Part shown: in pieces, positions 55,809-64,000 of the stretch
Layout: each line of letters begins with the position of its first letter
How positions within the stretch are numbered: position 1 is the stretch's first letter
Assembly: GCF_029360645.1 (NCBI RefSeq)
Contig: NZ_JARDUA010000003.1
Span: 248,001 to 312,000 of the forward strand
Direction: 5' to 3'
DNA from: Pontibacter litorisediminis
GTDB lineage: Bacteria > Bacteroidota > Bacteroidia > Cytophagales > Hymenobacteraceae
Length of the DNA stretch: 64,000 nt
The notes under the pieces: model-generated
The model's input: only the letters and a program-made list of their open reading frames with translations
Databases searched by the model: none
What the model was told of the DNA's origin: nothing
Translations under genes and position numbers: made by a program

Positions 55809-56282
55809 TTAAAGCTGCGCGTTGCTTAGCAGGGCCTTTGCCTTTTCCAGCACCTGTTGCTCGCTTTTGAAGGAAAGCATCCCGGCAGCCTCCGCTATGG
55901 GTACCCAGCGCGCCTCGTTCACCTCCCAGTCGTGCTCTGTTATGTTGCCAGAAGTATAGCGCAGCAAAAAGAAGTGCACAAACTTGTGGAAGCGCACCCG
56001 CTGTTTGCCTTTGTCGCCTACGTACCAATACTCTATGGTGTCAATCTTTTGGAGGAGCTCGGCGTGAATGCCCGCCTCTTCGCGTACCTCGCGCACAGCC
56101 GTGGCCTCCGGCGTCTCCCCGGCATCCACAATGCCTTTGGGCAGCTGCCACCGCTGCTGCGGCCCCACCGATATAAGCGCCACCTCCACGCCCGCTTCTC
56201 CCGCACGATAGGCCACCCCACCGGAGGATACCTGGTCTACGGTACTGAGTTTGGGCTTATTGGTGTCTGCTGGAGTAGGCAT
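55809..56282 (-). CDS. NUDIX hydrolase
   Basis: A 157-residue NUDIX protein from the Met at 56282 (MPTPADTNKPKLS); an in-frame Met at 56294 is also possible. The NUDIX box GIVDAGETPEATAVREVREEAGI (about residues 50-72) has all catalytic glutamates. Upstream lies a perfect AAGTATAAAcTTTATACTT palindrome (56297-56315). The substrate, perhaps a diadenosine polyphosphate or nucleoside diphosphate derivative, cannot be told. Confidence 0.88.
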   Translation of the reverse strand: MPTPADTNKPKLSTVDQVSSGGVAYRAGEAGVEVALISVGPQQRWQLPKGIVDAGETPEATAVREVREEAGIHAELLQKIDTIEYWYVGDKGKQRVRFHKFVHFFLLRYTSGNITEHDWEVNEARWVPIAEAAGMLSFKSEQQVLEKAKALLSNAQL

Positions 56283-56334
56283 GGTGCAACGCATTAAAGT
56301 ATAAACTTTATACTTGATGCACCGGGGCAAAGGT

Positions 56335-57423
56335 TTACTTTGCCTGCGTTACGGCCGGTTGCGGCTGTGGCTTCTGCTGGTCGTTTAGCCAGAGCAGGGT
56401 AGCGTTATAGGCCATGTCGTGCACGCCTACATAGAGCACCAGCTTCACATTGTCGGATTTGCGGCTAAACACCACCTCCGGGTCTGAGGCGCCAAAATAA
56501 GGGTCGTCAGCCTGGCCCTGCATGTCTTCCGGTATGGCCTGCTCCTTCACAATATAGGCCATGTCCTCTTTCGAAATGGTGTCGGCGGGAGCAGCCAGAA
56601 TGTTGTAGGCGCGGATAGAGTGGCTCGGCGGCACCAGGAGGTCGTTTATGCCGTGGGCCAGAAAGATCGGTACCTCTTTGGCCTGGTGAACCTGGGTGCT
56701 GGGGCTGCGCTTCTTGCCTTCTTCCTCGGCCGGTGTGCCCGGCAGCGGCTCACCACCCAAAGCGGCTATGATTTGCTTGTTATACTTGCGGTGCGGATAG
56801 TACAGGTTAAAGTCGTACCACTCCGGAATATCGAATACAGGCACCCAGGCTGCCACGCCGGCCCACAGTTCGGGGTGGCGGCTGGCTGTCACCAGTGCGG
56901 TCATGGCGCCGCCCGAGGAGCCTACCAGGTATACCCGCGAAGAGTCGATATCGGCATGCTGCATGGCATAGTCTACCGCATCCACAATATCCTGCACGGC
57001 CATATCAGAGGCCATGGCCTCGGGGTGCTCAAACACACCGCGGTAGTTGGGTTGAATAAAGGCCCAGTCATACTTCTCGGCCCAAAGCGCAAACGGGATG
57101 GAGGGCACCTGCAGGTACCCGCTGCTCCAACTGTGCAGCACTACCAGCAGCGGCTTTTTGCGGCTAGACTTAGATTCGTAAAACAGCGCCGGCTCTACCT
57201 TTCCGTCCATCGTGGACTTTATCTGCACCACCTCAATGTCCTTCAGTTCCTTTTTCCAGTCTTCCAGACTCTCGTCGCCTACGTTGCCGGGGTACTGTTT
57301 GGTAGTGGTATATCCTTCTAAGGGCGCAATGGGAGGGATGGGTTTGTCTCTGTTACAGGCGGCAAATAAAAGGCATAGCAGCAAAGGGAGCAGAAGTTTT
57401 GCTGGGCGAAAGTCTATCTTCAT
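56335..57423 (-). CDS. Lipoprotein alpha/beta hydrolase (prolyl oligopeptidase-like)
   Basis: A 362-residue lipoprotein hydrolase from ATG at 57423, which gives the signal MKIDFRPAKLLLPLLLCLLFAAC (lipid Cys 23). The hydrolase core has the HSWSSGYLQ oxyanion region, then YLVGSSGGAMTALV with the nucleophile S170 and a late VGVHDMAYN that likely carries the catalytic histidine. It resembles secreted peptidase/acetyl-xylan esterase-type lipoproteins of Bacteroidota. The substrate is unknown. It is followed by the NUDIX gene on the same strand. Confidence 0.82.
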   Translation of the reverse strand: MKIDFRPAKLLLPLLLCLLFAACNRDKPIPPIAPLEGYTTTKQYPGNVGDESLEDWKKELKDIEVVQIKSTMDGKVEPALFYESKSSRKKPLLVVLHSWSSGYLQVPSIPFALWAEKYDWAFIQPNYRGVFEHPEAMASDMAVQDIVDAVDYAMQHADIDSSRVYLVGSSGGAMTALVTASRHPELWAGVAAWVPVFDIPEWYDFNLYYPHRKYNKQIIAALGGEPLPGTPAEEEGKKRSPSTQVHQAKEVPIFLAHGINDLLVPPSHSIRAYNILAAPADTISKEDMAYIVKEQAIPEDMQGQADDPYFGASDPEVVFSRKSDNVKLVLYVGVHDMAYNATLLWLNDQQKPQPQPAVTQAK

Positions 57424-57570
57424 CAAAGTTCTTTTATGGGGTACAAAGGTATAATTTGGATGCAATAAGTGAGTTGGCTATACTTCTAGAAAAACTGTAT
57501 CTCAGTAAAAATGTTGCATCGGGCCATGCAGGAGCGGCAGGAGCAGGAGCAAAAAAGGGTGAGTGATCTG

Positions 57571-58392
57571 TTATTGCCCTGTATCGGTTTCCTCGTGCCC
57601 CAGTGCAAGGCCTGTATTGGCAAGCAGGTAAGCCATGATGGCGGAGTACTCCTCCTGGCTTACCTCATGAAAGTTGTCAGAGGTGTCCCACACCCTGCCG
57701 TCGGAGAAGCGGACTTTGTAGTGCGGCTCTGCTTCCACTTCGTTTTTCGCGTTGCGCTTGTACTCATAGTGCGTTATGGACTCGACTTGCTGCATCGTGT
57801 ACTCCTGCGGGCTGAGCGAGCCGAAATCATCCACCACAATCCGTTCGCCTTTTATCTCTTTGTACCAGCCCAGGCCCAGCACGGATATTACCACTCCGGC
57901 AAGCAGGCAGCCCCTGCTCAGGAACCGGACAACCTTATAGCCGTCAAAGCCATACTTCCGGTTGGTGTACTCCAGGTATACCGGGTACTCCTCCTTCAGC
58001 ATCAGGCGGTAGAGCAGTTCCATTGGCGGCATAAATAACGCAATGCCGAAGCACATGCCCGGCGCCAGCCAGAAAGAGGCTGGCGGGTAAATGGCAAAGT
58101 CTGCCTCCCGCCCCCGGAAGTATACTTCCTGCACGTCGTTGCCCAACAGGTAAAAAACATAGCAGATAGCGCCTGTGAAGAAGAAAAGCGGGATAAGGGA
58201 GAAGACCTCGTAAATTTTATACTTGTACTCGTTTACCAGCAGCAGCTTATCGTAATCCCTTACGGGTTTCGGCGTGGCGGGGAACAGGAACGGCAGCAGC
58301 AGGAATATAACTGCGGATAAAACTGAGGCTAGCATGGGAAAGCTAATAAGTGGCTGCAAGATAATTTCTTCCGTGTAATTTCTCCTTTCCAA
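57571..58392 (-). CDS. Hypothetical membrane protein, 273 aa
   Basis: A 273-residue protein with about four hydrophobic segments (15-38, 61-83, 106-126, 158-175) and a soluble C-terminal half with an SDGRVWDTSDNFHEVSQEEY-like region that could form beta-strands. No family is recognised. It is divergent from the helicase gene. The coding frame is intact and typical for the region. Confidence 0.65.
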   Translation of the reverse strand: MERRNYTEEIILQPLISFPMLASVLSAVIFLLLPFLFPATPKPVRDYDKLLLVNEYKYKIYEVFSLIPLFFFTGAICYVFYLLGNDVQEVYFRGREADFAIYPPASFWLAPGMCFGIALFMPPMELLYRLMLKEEYPVYLEYTNRKYGFDGYKVVRFLSRGCLLAGVVISVLGLGWYKEIKGERIVVDDFGSLSPQEYTMQQVESITHYEYKRNAKNEVEAEPHYKVRFSDGRVWDTSDNFHEVSQEEYSAIMAYLLANTGLALGHEETDTGQ

Positions 58393-58469
58393 CTCTGATT
58401 AAATCCTACTAACTTGCTTAAATGGCTTAGACTTTCCGAAAGCTTCTTTCGTTAAGGGGGCAGTACATC

Positions 58470-61400
58470 ATGAAAGACATCCTCAAAAACTATAGACGCA
58501 GGCTTCTTAACCTCGGCTCCGGCAACAGGGCCCTGGTCTTGCTGCGCCTGTACCGGGAGCTGCACCTGGATGTGGAGGCGCTGGATTTCGTGAACGGCAA
58601 GCCGGCTTTTGAGGTGCTGGAGAAGCTGCTGAGCGGCAAGAAAAAGATACTCCTGAGCCCTTATGCCGACAGCCGCCACGCGCCTGTGGCCGCTGTGAGT
58701 CGCCGCCTGCGCTTTATCAAGCGCAAGGCCGAGATGATTTTTGAGGAGCGCGGCAGCCGGGAGCTATACTTAGGCTGGCCCTTTGTACACGGCAAGTTTT
58801 CCGACGGTACGGCGGTGCGGAGCCCGCTGCTGTTCTTCCCGGTGAAGCTGCAGGTAAACGCAGCGCAGGAGTGGGAGCTGCAGCCCGACGAGGCGCAGCC
58901 GCCGCAGTTTAACCAGAGCTTCCTGCTGGCTTACGCGCACTACATGGGCACCCCGCTGGCCGAGGAGCTGTTGGAGCTGGACCTGAGCACCCTGCCGCAG
59001 CACCCGCTGGAGTTCCGCACCCAAGTGTACGAACTACTGAAAGAGCAGCAGCTAAGTATAAACGCGGGCCGCGAGTTCTTCGGCGACAAGCTAAAGCGCT
59101 TTACAGATTATAAGAAAGCCGATTACGAGGCAGACTATAAACCGGGGCAGCTTGAGCTGGAGCAGGAGGCCGTGCTGGGCATCTTCCCGCAGGCAGCTTC
59201 TTATTTACTCACAGATTACGATGCGCTGCTGGAGCAGGGCGAGCTGCAGGAAATGGAGCAGCTGTTCGGCACGCCCGAGGAAAGTATAAACGGGAGCACG
59301 CAGGCCCAGCATACCTTCACGACCTTTGCCCTGGATGCGGCGCAGGAGGCGGCGCTGCAGGCGGTAAAGCTGGGGCAGTCGGTGGTGGTGCAGGGGCCGC
59401 CGGGCACGGGCAAATCGCAGCTTATCTGTAACCTGGTGTCGGATTTTACGGCCAGGGGCAAGAAGGTGCTGGTGGTGAGCCAGAAACGCGCCGCCCTGGA
59501 TGTGGTGCATAAGCGGCTCTCGCAGCAGGGGCTGGGCGCTTTCGCTGCCCTCGTGCACGACATCAACGCCGACCGCAAAGCTATTTTCAACCAGCTGCGC
59601 GAGCAGATAGACCGGTTGGACGAGTATAAAAAGCAGAACCTAGCGCTCAACAGCATCTACACCGACCGCACTTTTCTGGAAGTGAGCCGCGGCATCAACA
59701 AAAACCTGGAGAAGCTACAAGCTTTTAAAACAGCCCTGTTCGACATGAGCCGCTGCGGCTGGTCGCCTAAGGAGCTGTACTTGCGCAGCAGCCTACAGCA
59801 GCCGCACATTCCGCTCCATTCATACTTTAAAAACCTGACCGCCGAGACCGTGGCAGAGTTTCTGCCACGCCTGCGCCAGTACTTGCAAAAAGCCATATCC
59901 TGGCAAAAGGAGGACTTTGTGTGGAAGGAGCGGCGCAGTATGGAAAGTTATACTTTTCAGGAGCGGCAGGAGCTGGAGCAGGTGATCGCATCTTTGCCAG
60001 AAGAGCACGCCAGGCTGCAGCAAAGCATCCATGACCTGAGCGGTTATGCGTTCTCGCTGGAGGAGCTGCCAACCTATACCTCAGCCCTAGAGAAAATAAG
60101 CAGGCTGCAGGAGTTGCTGGCGCAGGAGGAAGTGCTGCAGGCGCTTCAGCCCTTGCTGCAGCGGCAGGCGGAGCCCAAAGAGCTGCAGAAGCAGCTGGTG
60201 CGGCTAAAGGAGCTATACTTAGTTTGCCCGGCCCCGGACGCAGCCATTGCCACCGAGGACTTGGTTTCGGTGCGAGCGGCTGTGGCCAAGTATGAGGAGC
60301 AGCAAAATCAACTGATCAAACGTATTGCTTGGGCTTTCGCCCCCGAGAAGCAGCTGCTGAAAAAGGCGCTGGCCAAGTATAAGCTGGAGCTGAATGAGGC
60401 AGGAATGGGGGAGCTGCAGCGGCGCCTGGTGCTGCGCCAGCAGGCGGTAGAGCTCATGCAGGGCATCAACCAACGTATTAAACTGGGCCTGAAGATAACG
60501 CAACAGCCCAGTGAGGTGCTGCAGAAGCTAAAGGCCGTGGAGGAGGCCCTGCAGGCCCAGAAACTGCTGCGCCAGCTGCATCAGGAGCAGGTGCTGCACG
60601 AGAAGCTGTTAAGCATCGTACAGCTACCGGAGCACCTGCAGGCGCTCACGCAAAGTATAAACGAGGCCGAGGCAAGGTATAAACTGTGGCTGGAATGGCT
60701 CACGGAGGGGCAAATCTCAAGGCTAATACAAGACGAAACTTATAAAGAAGCCCTGCTGCAGGAGCTGCCGGAGGTGTTTGAGCACCTGGTGGCTTTTGAT
60801 GCGCTGCTGACTTCCTTCACCGGGCCCGAGCGCAAGGTAGCCGAGCTGCTGCAGGAACAGGGTATAAAAACGGCAGAGGAGGGCGAGGCGCTCCTGCTCA
60901 ACAGCCTTTACCTGGCCTGGCTGCACGAGCTGGAGGGGCAGCACCCGGAGCTGCGCATGCCTAGCAACGGCGAGCTACAGCGGCTGGAGGAAGAGCTGCA
61001 ACTACTGCTGCAGCAAAAGCAGGCGCTGAGCCAGGAAATCGTGCTGTCGCGGCTCCGGGAGCAGGCCTATAAGGACATTGAGGTGAACCGATTGGGAAAC
61101 CCAGTCACCTACCGCCGCCTGCATGCACAGGTGAGCAAGAAGCGCAGCCTCTACCCGCTCCGCAAGCTTTTTGCCCTGTTCTCCGAAGAAATGCTGGACC
61201 TGGTGCCCTGCTGGCTGGCCTCGCCTGAGACGGTGTCGGCGGTGCTGCCGCTGGAGCGGTGCTTTGATTTGGTGATTTTTGACGAGGCCTCGCAGTGCTA
61301 CTCCGAGACAGGCATTCCCGCCATGCTGCGCGGCAAGCAGGTGGTGGTGGCCGGCGATGCGCAGCAGCTTAAGCCTTCCGATATTTACCGCGCCCGCTGG

Positions 61401-62414
61401 AACGGCGCGGATGGAGAAGATGAGGTGGAGGAACTGTCGGCAGAATCCTTGCTGGAGCTGTGCGGTTTATACTTGCCGCAGACCATGCTCACGCAGCACT
61501 ACCGTAGCCGCTATCCGGAACTGATTGAGTTCTCGAACCGCTATTTCTACAAAAACAAGCTGGAGCTGATTCCGGAGCTGCTGGATGCCAACGCGCGCCA
61601 GCCGGCCATCACGTTTGTGAAGGTGCATGGGCTGTGGCAGGATAACCAGAACCTGCCGGAGGCGCAGCGGGTGGTGGAGCTGGTGCTACAGTGCCTGCAG
61701 GCCGGGCAGGAGGAACTGGGCGTGATCACCTTTAACTATAACCAGCAGATGCTGGTGCAGGACCTGCTGGAGGAAGCGGCCCAGGAGCAAAACATCACCA
61801 TACCTGCCTCCGTGCTGGTCAAGAACATCGAGAACATCCAGGGCGATGAGAAGGAGGTGATCATTCTATCGGTGGGCTATGCCCCGGACGACAAGGGCCG
61901 AATGGCGATGCAGTTCGGTAGCCTGAACCAGAGCGGGGGCGAGAACCGCCTGAATGTGGCCGTTACCCGCGCCAAGCAGCAGGTGGTAGTGGTCAGCAGC
62001 ATCCGGGCAGAGCAGCTGCAGGTAGAGCACACCACGCACGCCGGACCAAAAGTGCTGAAAGATTACCTGCACTACGCGCAGCAGGTCAGCCGCCGCTATT
62101 TCGAGTATGAGCCGAAGCAGGAAAGTATACCGCCGCAGGTGCCGCTGCTCAAGGAAGTGCTGGCCCGGCAGGTGCCGTACCTGAAACCCGAGGTGCCTTT
62201 CGCCGACCTCACTTTGGTAAAGGAAGCGGCTTACCAGGGCGTGGTCCTCACCGACGATGACCTGTACTACAGCGCCCTCTCGGTCCGCCACACGCACGCC
62301 GATATTCCGCTGCTGCTACGCCAGCGCCACTGGCCGTACAAGCGCGTCTACAGCCGCCAGTTCTGGGAGAAACCCGAGAAAACGGCAGAAGAAGTTAGAA
62401 AGGTTAAAAGTTAG
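58470..62414 (+). CDS. DUF4011/SF1 helicase with degenerate Vsr-like end
   Basis: A 1314-residue protein. The first 130 residues match DUF4011 (RRRLLNLGSGNRALVL, FEERGSRELYLGWPF, SPLLFFPVKL). The superfamily 1 helicase core starts with the P-loop GPPGTGKS (309-316). The DEAS Walker B motif follows only at 938-941, after a long insertion (about 400-900) rich in Leu, Gln and Glu that is probably coiled coil. GDEKEVIILSVGYAPDDKGRMAM and NVAVTRAKQQVVVVSS are motifs V-VI. The end (about 1245-1300) resembles the Vsr-like REase_MTES_1575 domain (YQGVVLTDDDLYY, HADIPLLLRQRHWPYKRVYSRQFW), but acidic active-site residues look lost. Related DUF4011-helicase-Vsr proteins occur in phage-defence loci; the role here is inference. 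Confidence 0.86.
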   Translation: MKDILKNYRRRLLNLGSGNRALVLLRLYRELHLDVEALDFVNGKPAFEVLEKLLSGKKKILLSPYADSRHAPVAAVSRRLRFIKRKAEMIFEERGSRELYLGWPFVHGKFSDGTAVRSPLLFFPVKLQVNAAQEWELQPDEAQPPQFNQSFLLAYAHYMGTPLAEELLELDLSTLPQHPLEFRTQVYELLKEQQLSINAGREFFGDKLKRFTDYKKADYEADYKPGQLELEQEAVLGIFPQAASYLLTDYDALLEQGELQEMEQLFGTPEESINGSTQAQHTFTTFALDAAQEAALQAVKLGQSVVVQGPPGTGKSQLICNLVSDFTARGKKVLVVSQKRAALDVVHKRLSQQGLGAFAALVHDINADRKAIFNQLREQIDRLDEYKKQNLALNSIYTDRTFLEVSRGINKNLEKLQAFKTALFDMSRCGWSPKELYLRSSLQQPHIPLHSYFKNLTAETVAEFLPRLRQYLQKAISWQKEDFVWKERRSMESYTFQERQELEQVIASLPEEHARLQQSIHDLSGYAFSLEELPTYTSALEKISRLQELLAQEEVLQALQPLLQRQAEPKELQKQLVRLKELYLVCPAPDAAIATEDLVSVRAAVAKYEEQQNQLIKRIAWAFAPEKQLLKKALAKYKLELNEAGMGELQRRLVLRQQAVELMQGINQRIKLGLKITQQPSEVLQKLKAVEEALQAQKLLRQLHQEQVLHEKLLSIVQLPEHLQALTQSINEAEARYKLWLEWLTEGQISRLIQDETYKEALLQELPEVFEHLVAFDALLTSFTGPERKVAELLQEQGIKTAEEGEALLLNSLYLAWLHELEGQHPELRMPSNGELQRLEEELQLLLQQKQALSQEIVLSRLREQAYKDIEVNRLGNPVTYRRLHAQVSKKRSLYPLRKLFALFSEEMLDLVPCWLASPETVSAVLPLERCFDLVIFDEASQCYSETGIPAMLRGKQVVVAGDAQQLKPSDIYRARWNGADGEDEVEELSAESLLELCGLYLPQTMLTQHYRSRYPELIEFSNRYFYKNKLELIPELLDANARQPAITFVKVHGLWQDNQNLPEAQRVVELVLQCLQAGQEELGVITFNYNQQMLVQDLLEEAAQEQNITIPASVLVKNIENIQGDEKEVIILSVGYAPDDKGRMAMQFGSLNQSGGENRLNVAVTRAKQQVVVVSSIRAEQLQVEHTTHAGPKVLKDYLHYAQQVSRRYFEYEPKQESIPPQVPLLKEVLARQVPYLKPEVPFADLTLVKEAAYQGVVLTDDDLYYSALSVRHTHADIPLLLRQRHWPYKRVYSRQFWEKPEKTAEEVRKVKS

Positions 62415-62631
62415 AAAGCAAAAGTATAGAACACTTTGCTGGCGAACGAATCGTATCGGGTTGCTTTTGCTTCAGCAAGTATAGATTAGTAGGTGGGCAC
62501 AAGCGGACGCTTGCGCCAGAAGCTGCTGTTATACTTTCATTATCCGACTCCGTACAGACTTCCTAATCTTCTAACTTTCTAACTGAACTCTCTAACTCCC
62601 AGACTCTCTAACCCCTAAACTCCCCAGCCCT
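62415..62631. other. Intergenic stretch with repeat fragment and CTAACT tract
   Basis: Contains a 25-base exact match (62496-62520) to repeat copy C with its GGCACAAGCG palindrome, and a degenerate run of TCTAACTTTCTAACT-like units (about 62560-62625) like that at 20830-20885. Confidence 0.6.
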
Positions 62632-63477
62632 TTGCTCTACAAGATCTTCACCGTCTACGTCTATTTTCAAACGCTTTTCTGCGGATGCGGGCCTGACAGG
62701 CGCAACGGTGGTTTCGAGAAGCCGGATTTCAAGTATAAACTGGAGCGGATAACACGGCTGGACGGGCAGATGCAGGAAAGCTCCGGCCTTGCCCATGCTT
62801 CTGACAGCACTTTCTGGACCCATGGCGACAGCGGCACGCCGGCGGAACTGTACCGGTTTAACTTAGAAGGCGAGCTGCTGCAAACGCTGCCGCTGGAGCT
62901 GCAAAACCGCGATTGGGAAGAGCTGGCTGAGAGCGAGGAGCAGCTCTACATCGGCGATTTCGGCAACAACCTGAACAGCCGGCAGGACCTGCAGATCCAC
63001 ATGCTCAACAAACAAGACTATACTTTAGCGGGCACTTTATACTTCTCCTTTGAGGACCAGGAGGCCTTTCCGCCGGACAAGGACAACCAGCATTTTGACC
63101 TGGAGGCTTTTTTCTATTACCAGGACTCGCTGTACCTCTTTACCAAAAGTCGCGGCAACAACATGCAGGTAAAGCTTTACACTTTGCCGGCGCGGCCCGG
63201 CACCTTTGTGGCGCGGCTGCAGGAGAGGTTGCCTGTCAGTGCCATGGCCACGGGTGCTGCCATCTCACCGGATGGCAAGCAGTTTGCCATACTTGGTTAT
63301 GGAAAAGTATACCTGTTTGAGGTGCAGGACGGCCACATCAACCTAAGCGGTAGGCATTATTGCCTGAAGGTAGGCAGAACGGGCCAGGCCGAGGCTATAC
63401 TTTACACCTCAAACAACCAGCTCCTCATCACCAACGAGAACGGCAAGCTTTTCCGGCTCACGCTTCGCAACGACTAA
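62632..63477 (+). CDS. Predicted beta-propeller exported protein
   Basis: A 281-residue protein with no ATG ahead of its conserved part; TTG at 62632 gives MLYKIFTVYVYFQTLFCGCG, a short hydrophobic N-terminus with a weak lipobox (FCGC). The body has repeated propeller-like strands: QESSGLAHASDSTFWTHGDSG, NRDWEELAESEEQLYIGDFGNN and ISPDGKQFAILGYGKVYLFE. It resembles SdiA-regulated/esterase-like-activity propeller families of Bacteroidota. The function is unknown. The non-ATG start is likely but not certain. Confidence 0.68.
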   Translation: MLYKIFTVYVYFQTLFCGCGPDRRNGGFEKPDFKYKLERITRLDGQMQESSGLAHASDSTFWTHGDSGTPAELYRFNLEGELLQTLPLELQNRDWEELAESEEQLYIGDFGNNLNSRQDLQIHMLNKQDYTLAGTLYFSFEDQEAFPPDKDNQHFDLEAFFYYQDSLYLFTKSRGNNMQVKLYTLPARPGTFVARLQERLPVSAMATGAAISPDGKQFAILGYGKVYLFEVQDGHINLSGRHYCLKVGRTGQAEAILYTSNNQLLITNENGKLFRLTLRND

Positions 63478-63563
63478 GGCAGCATACCTGCCCGGATACG
63501 AAATAGGAACAACCTTTTTCTTGGCGCTTAAGTTAAGTTTTAAAGAATTAGGAAGATAAAACT

Positions 63564-64000
63564 ATGCATACAACAATATTAGTAACAGGCGCCACAGGCA
63601 CGGTAGGCCGTGAGGTGGTAAAGCAGCTGTCAATGCTGAGTGGCGAAATACGGGTGCGGGCCGGCGTTCATTCAATTATCAAGGGCGAGAACCTGAAGCG
63701 TTTGCCGGGGGTGGAGATCGTGGAGATAGATTTTGAGGAACCGGACTCGCTGCACGCCGCCTTCACGCACGTGGACAAGGTTTTCCTGATAACGCCCTTT
63801 GCCGCAGACCAGATACAGATGGCCAAAACGCTGGTTGATGAAGCCAAGAAGGCAGGTGTGAGGCACATTGTAAAGCTGTCGGTGATAGGGGCTGATGCCA
63901 CGCCGGGGTTGGAGCTGGGGCGCTGGCACCGGGAGATTGAGAAGTACATCGAGGACAGCGGCATCAAGTATACTTTTCTGCGGCCAACTTCCTTTATGCA
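63564..64000 (+). CDS. NmrA-like NAD(P)-binding reductase (truncated by window)
   Basis: The first 145 codons of an atypical SDR. It starts MHTTILVTGATGTVGREVVKQL with the NAD(P) loop GATGTVG, and has VDKVFLITPFAADQIQMAKTL, a KKAGVRHIVKLSVIGAD segment and GIKYTFLRPTSFM at the window edge, the usual order of NmrA/YtfG-type quinone reductase-like proteins. The C-terminus is missing. Two AAGTATA/TATACTT words fuse into AAGTATACTT at 63966-63975 inside the gene. Confidence 0.87.
   Translation, partial: MHTTILVTGATGTVGREVVKQLSMLSGEIRVRAGVHSIIKGENLKRLPGVEIVEIDFEEPDSLHAAFTHVDKVFLITPFAADQIQMAKTLVDEAKKAGVRHIVKLSVIGADATPGLELGRWHREIEKYIEDSGIKYTFLRPTSFM

Overview
The window looks like chromosome from a moderately GC-rich Bacteroidota, most likely order Cytophagales, family Hymenobacteraceae (Pontibacter-like). 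That placement is inferred from gene content and style: a fused SecDF, a BatD protein, a TonB-dependent receptor under a TPP riboswitch, parvulin chaperones, a type B L31 protein, near absence of Shine-Dalgarno sequences, and several TAnnTTTG (-7) promoter boxes. No rRNA, tRNA, CRISPR array, prophage or complete insertion sequence is visible. Most of the window is ordinary core genome.

Layout. 1-3.2 kb: a PhoR/PhoB-like two-component pair, a DUF3108 protein and recA. 3.3-7.3 kb: an outer-membrane protein, a 680-bp repeat-bearing gap, an acetyltransferase, an SDR dehydrogenase and an unknown protein. 7.6-12.4 kb: an envelope operon of two parvulin-type foldases (one carrying an inserted OmpA-like domain) and a MoxR ATPase. 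12.5-15.3 kb: an RsbU/RsbV/RsbW-type partner-switching operon. 15.6-17.6 kb: guaB and a rhodanese. 17.7-24 kb: a vitamin-salvage neighbourhood with a PnuC-family transporter, a NadR-like kinase, an aldose epimerase-like protein, and a TPP riboswitch in front of a TonB-dependent receptor. 24.3-33.6 kb: gcdH, a single-HKD PLD protein, ruvB, an AT-rich TerB-like/BRCT gene, queG, a BatD protein, aroC and a CarboxypepD_reg-like protein. 33.8-43.4 kb: an antiporter, an Nfu/NifU scaffold, secDF, a KtrA-like subunit, udk, rdgB and a phosphoribosyltransferase. 43.5-54.1 kb: rpmE, a GlmU-like protein, holB, hemC, an AGCS symporter, a cyclophilin, a RmlD-like reductase, an NSS transporter with an unlisted 52-aa membrane partner, and a ComEA-like helix-hairpin-helix protein. 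54.9-64 kb: a methyltransferase, a NUDIX hydrolase, a lipoprotein hydrolase, a membrane protein, a 1314-aa DUF4011/SF1 helicase, a propeller-like protein and a truncated NmrA-like reductase.

The most striking signal is not a gene. The heptamer AAGTATA (reverse complement TATACTT) occurs about 100 times by my by-eye count, where base composition alone would give roughly five. It occurs in both orientations, inside genes in all three reading frames and between genes, and it brings in codons such as ATA. This resembles the distribution of DNA-uptake or chromosome-organising words. A second layer is a family of degenerate intergenic repeats: three long copies near 4.6, 36.7 and 54.6 kb plus fragments. 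Short hairpins in them keep their pairing although the bases differ, which suggests selected structure.

Convergent gene ends carry unusually long perfect hairpins (20-24 bp stems). The riboswitch has a near-ideal Bacteroidota promoter abutting its 5' edge. The helicase, the TerB-like/BRCT protein and the OmpA-parvulin fusion are the protein-level items most worth a second look.
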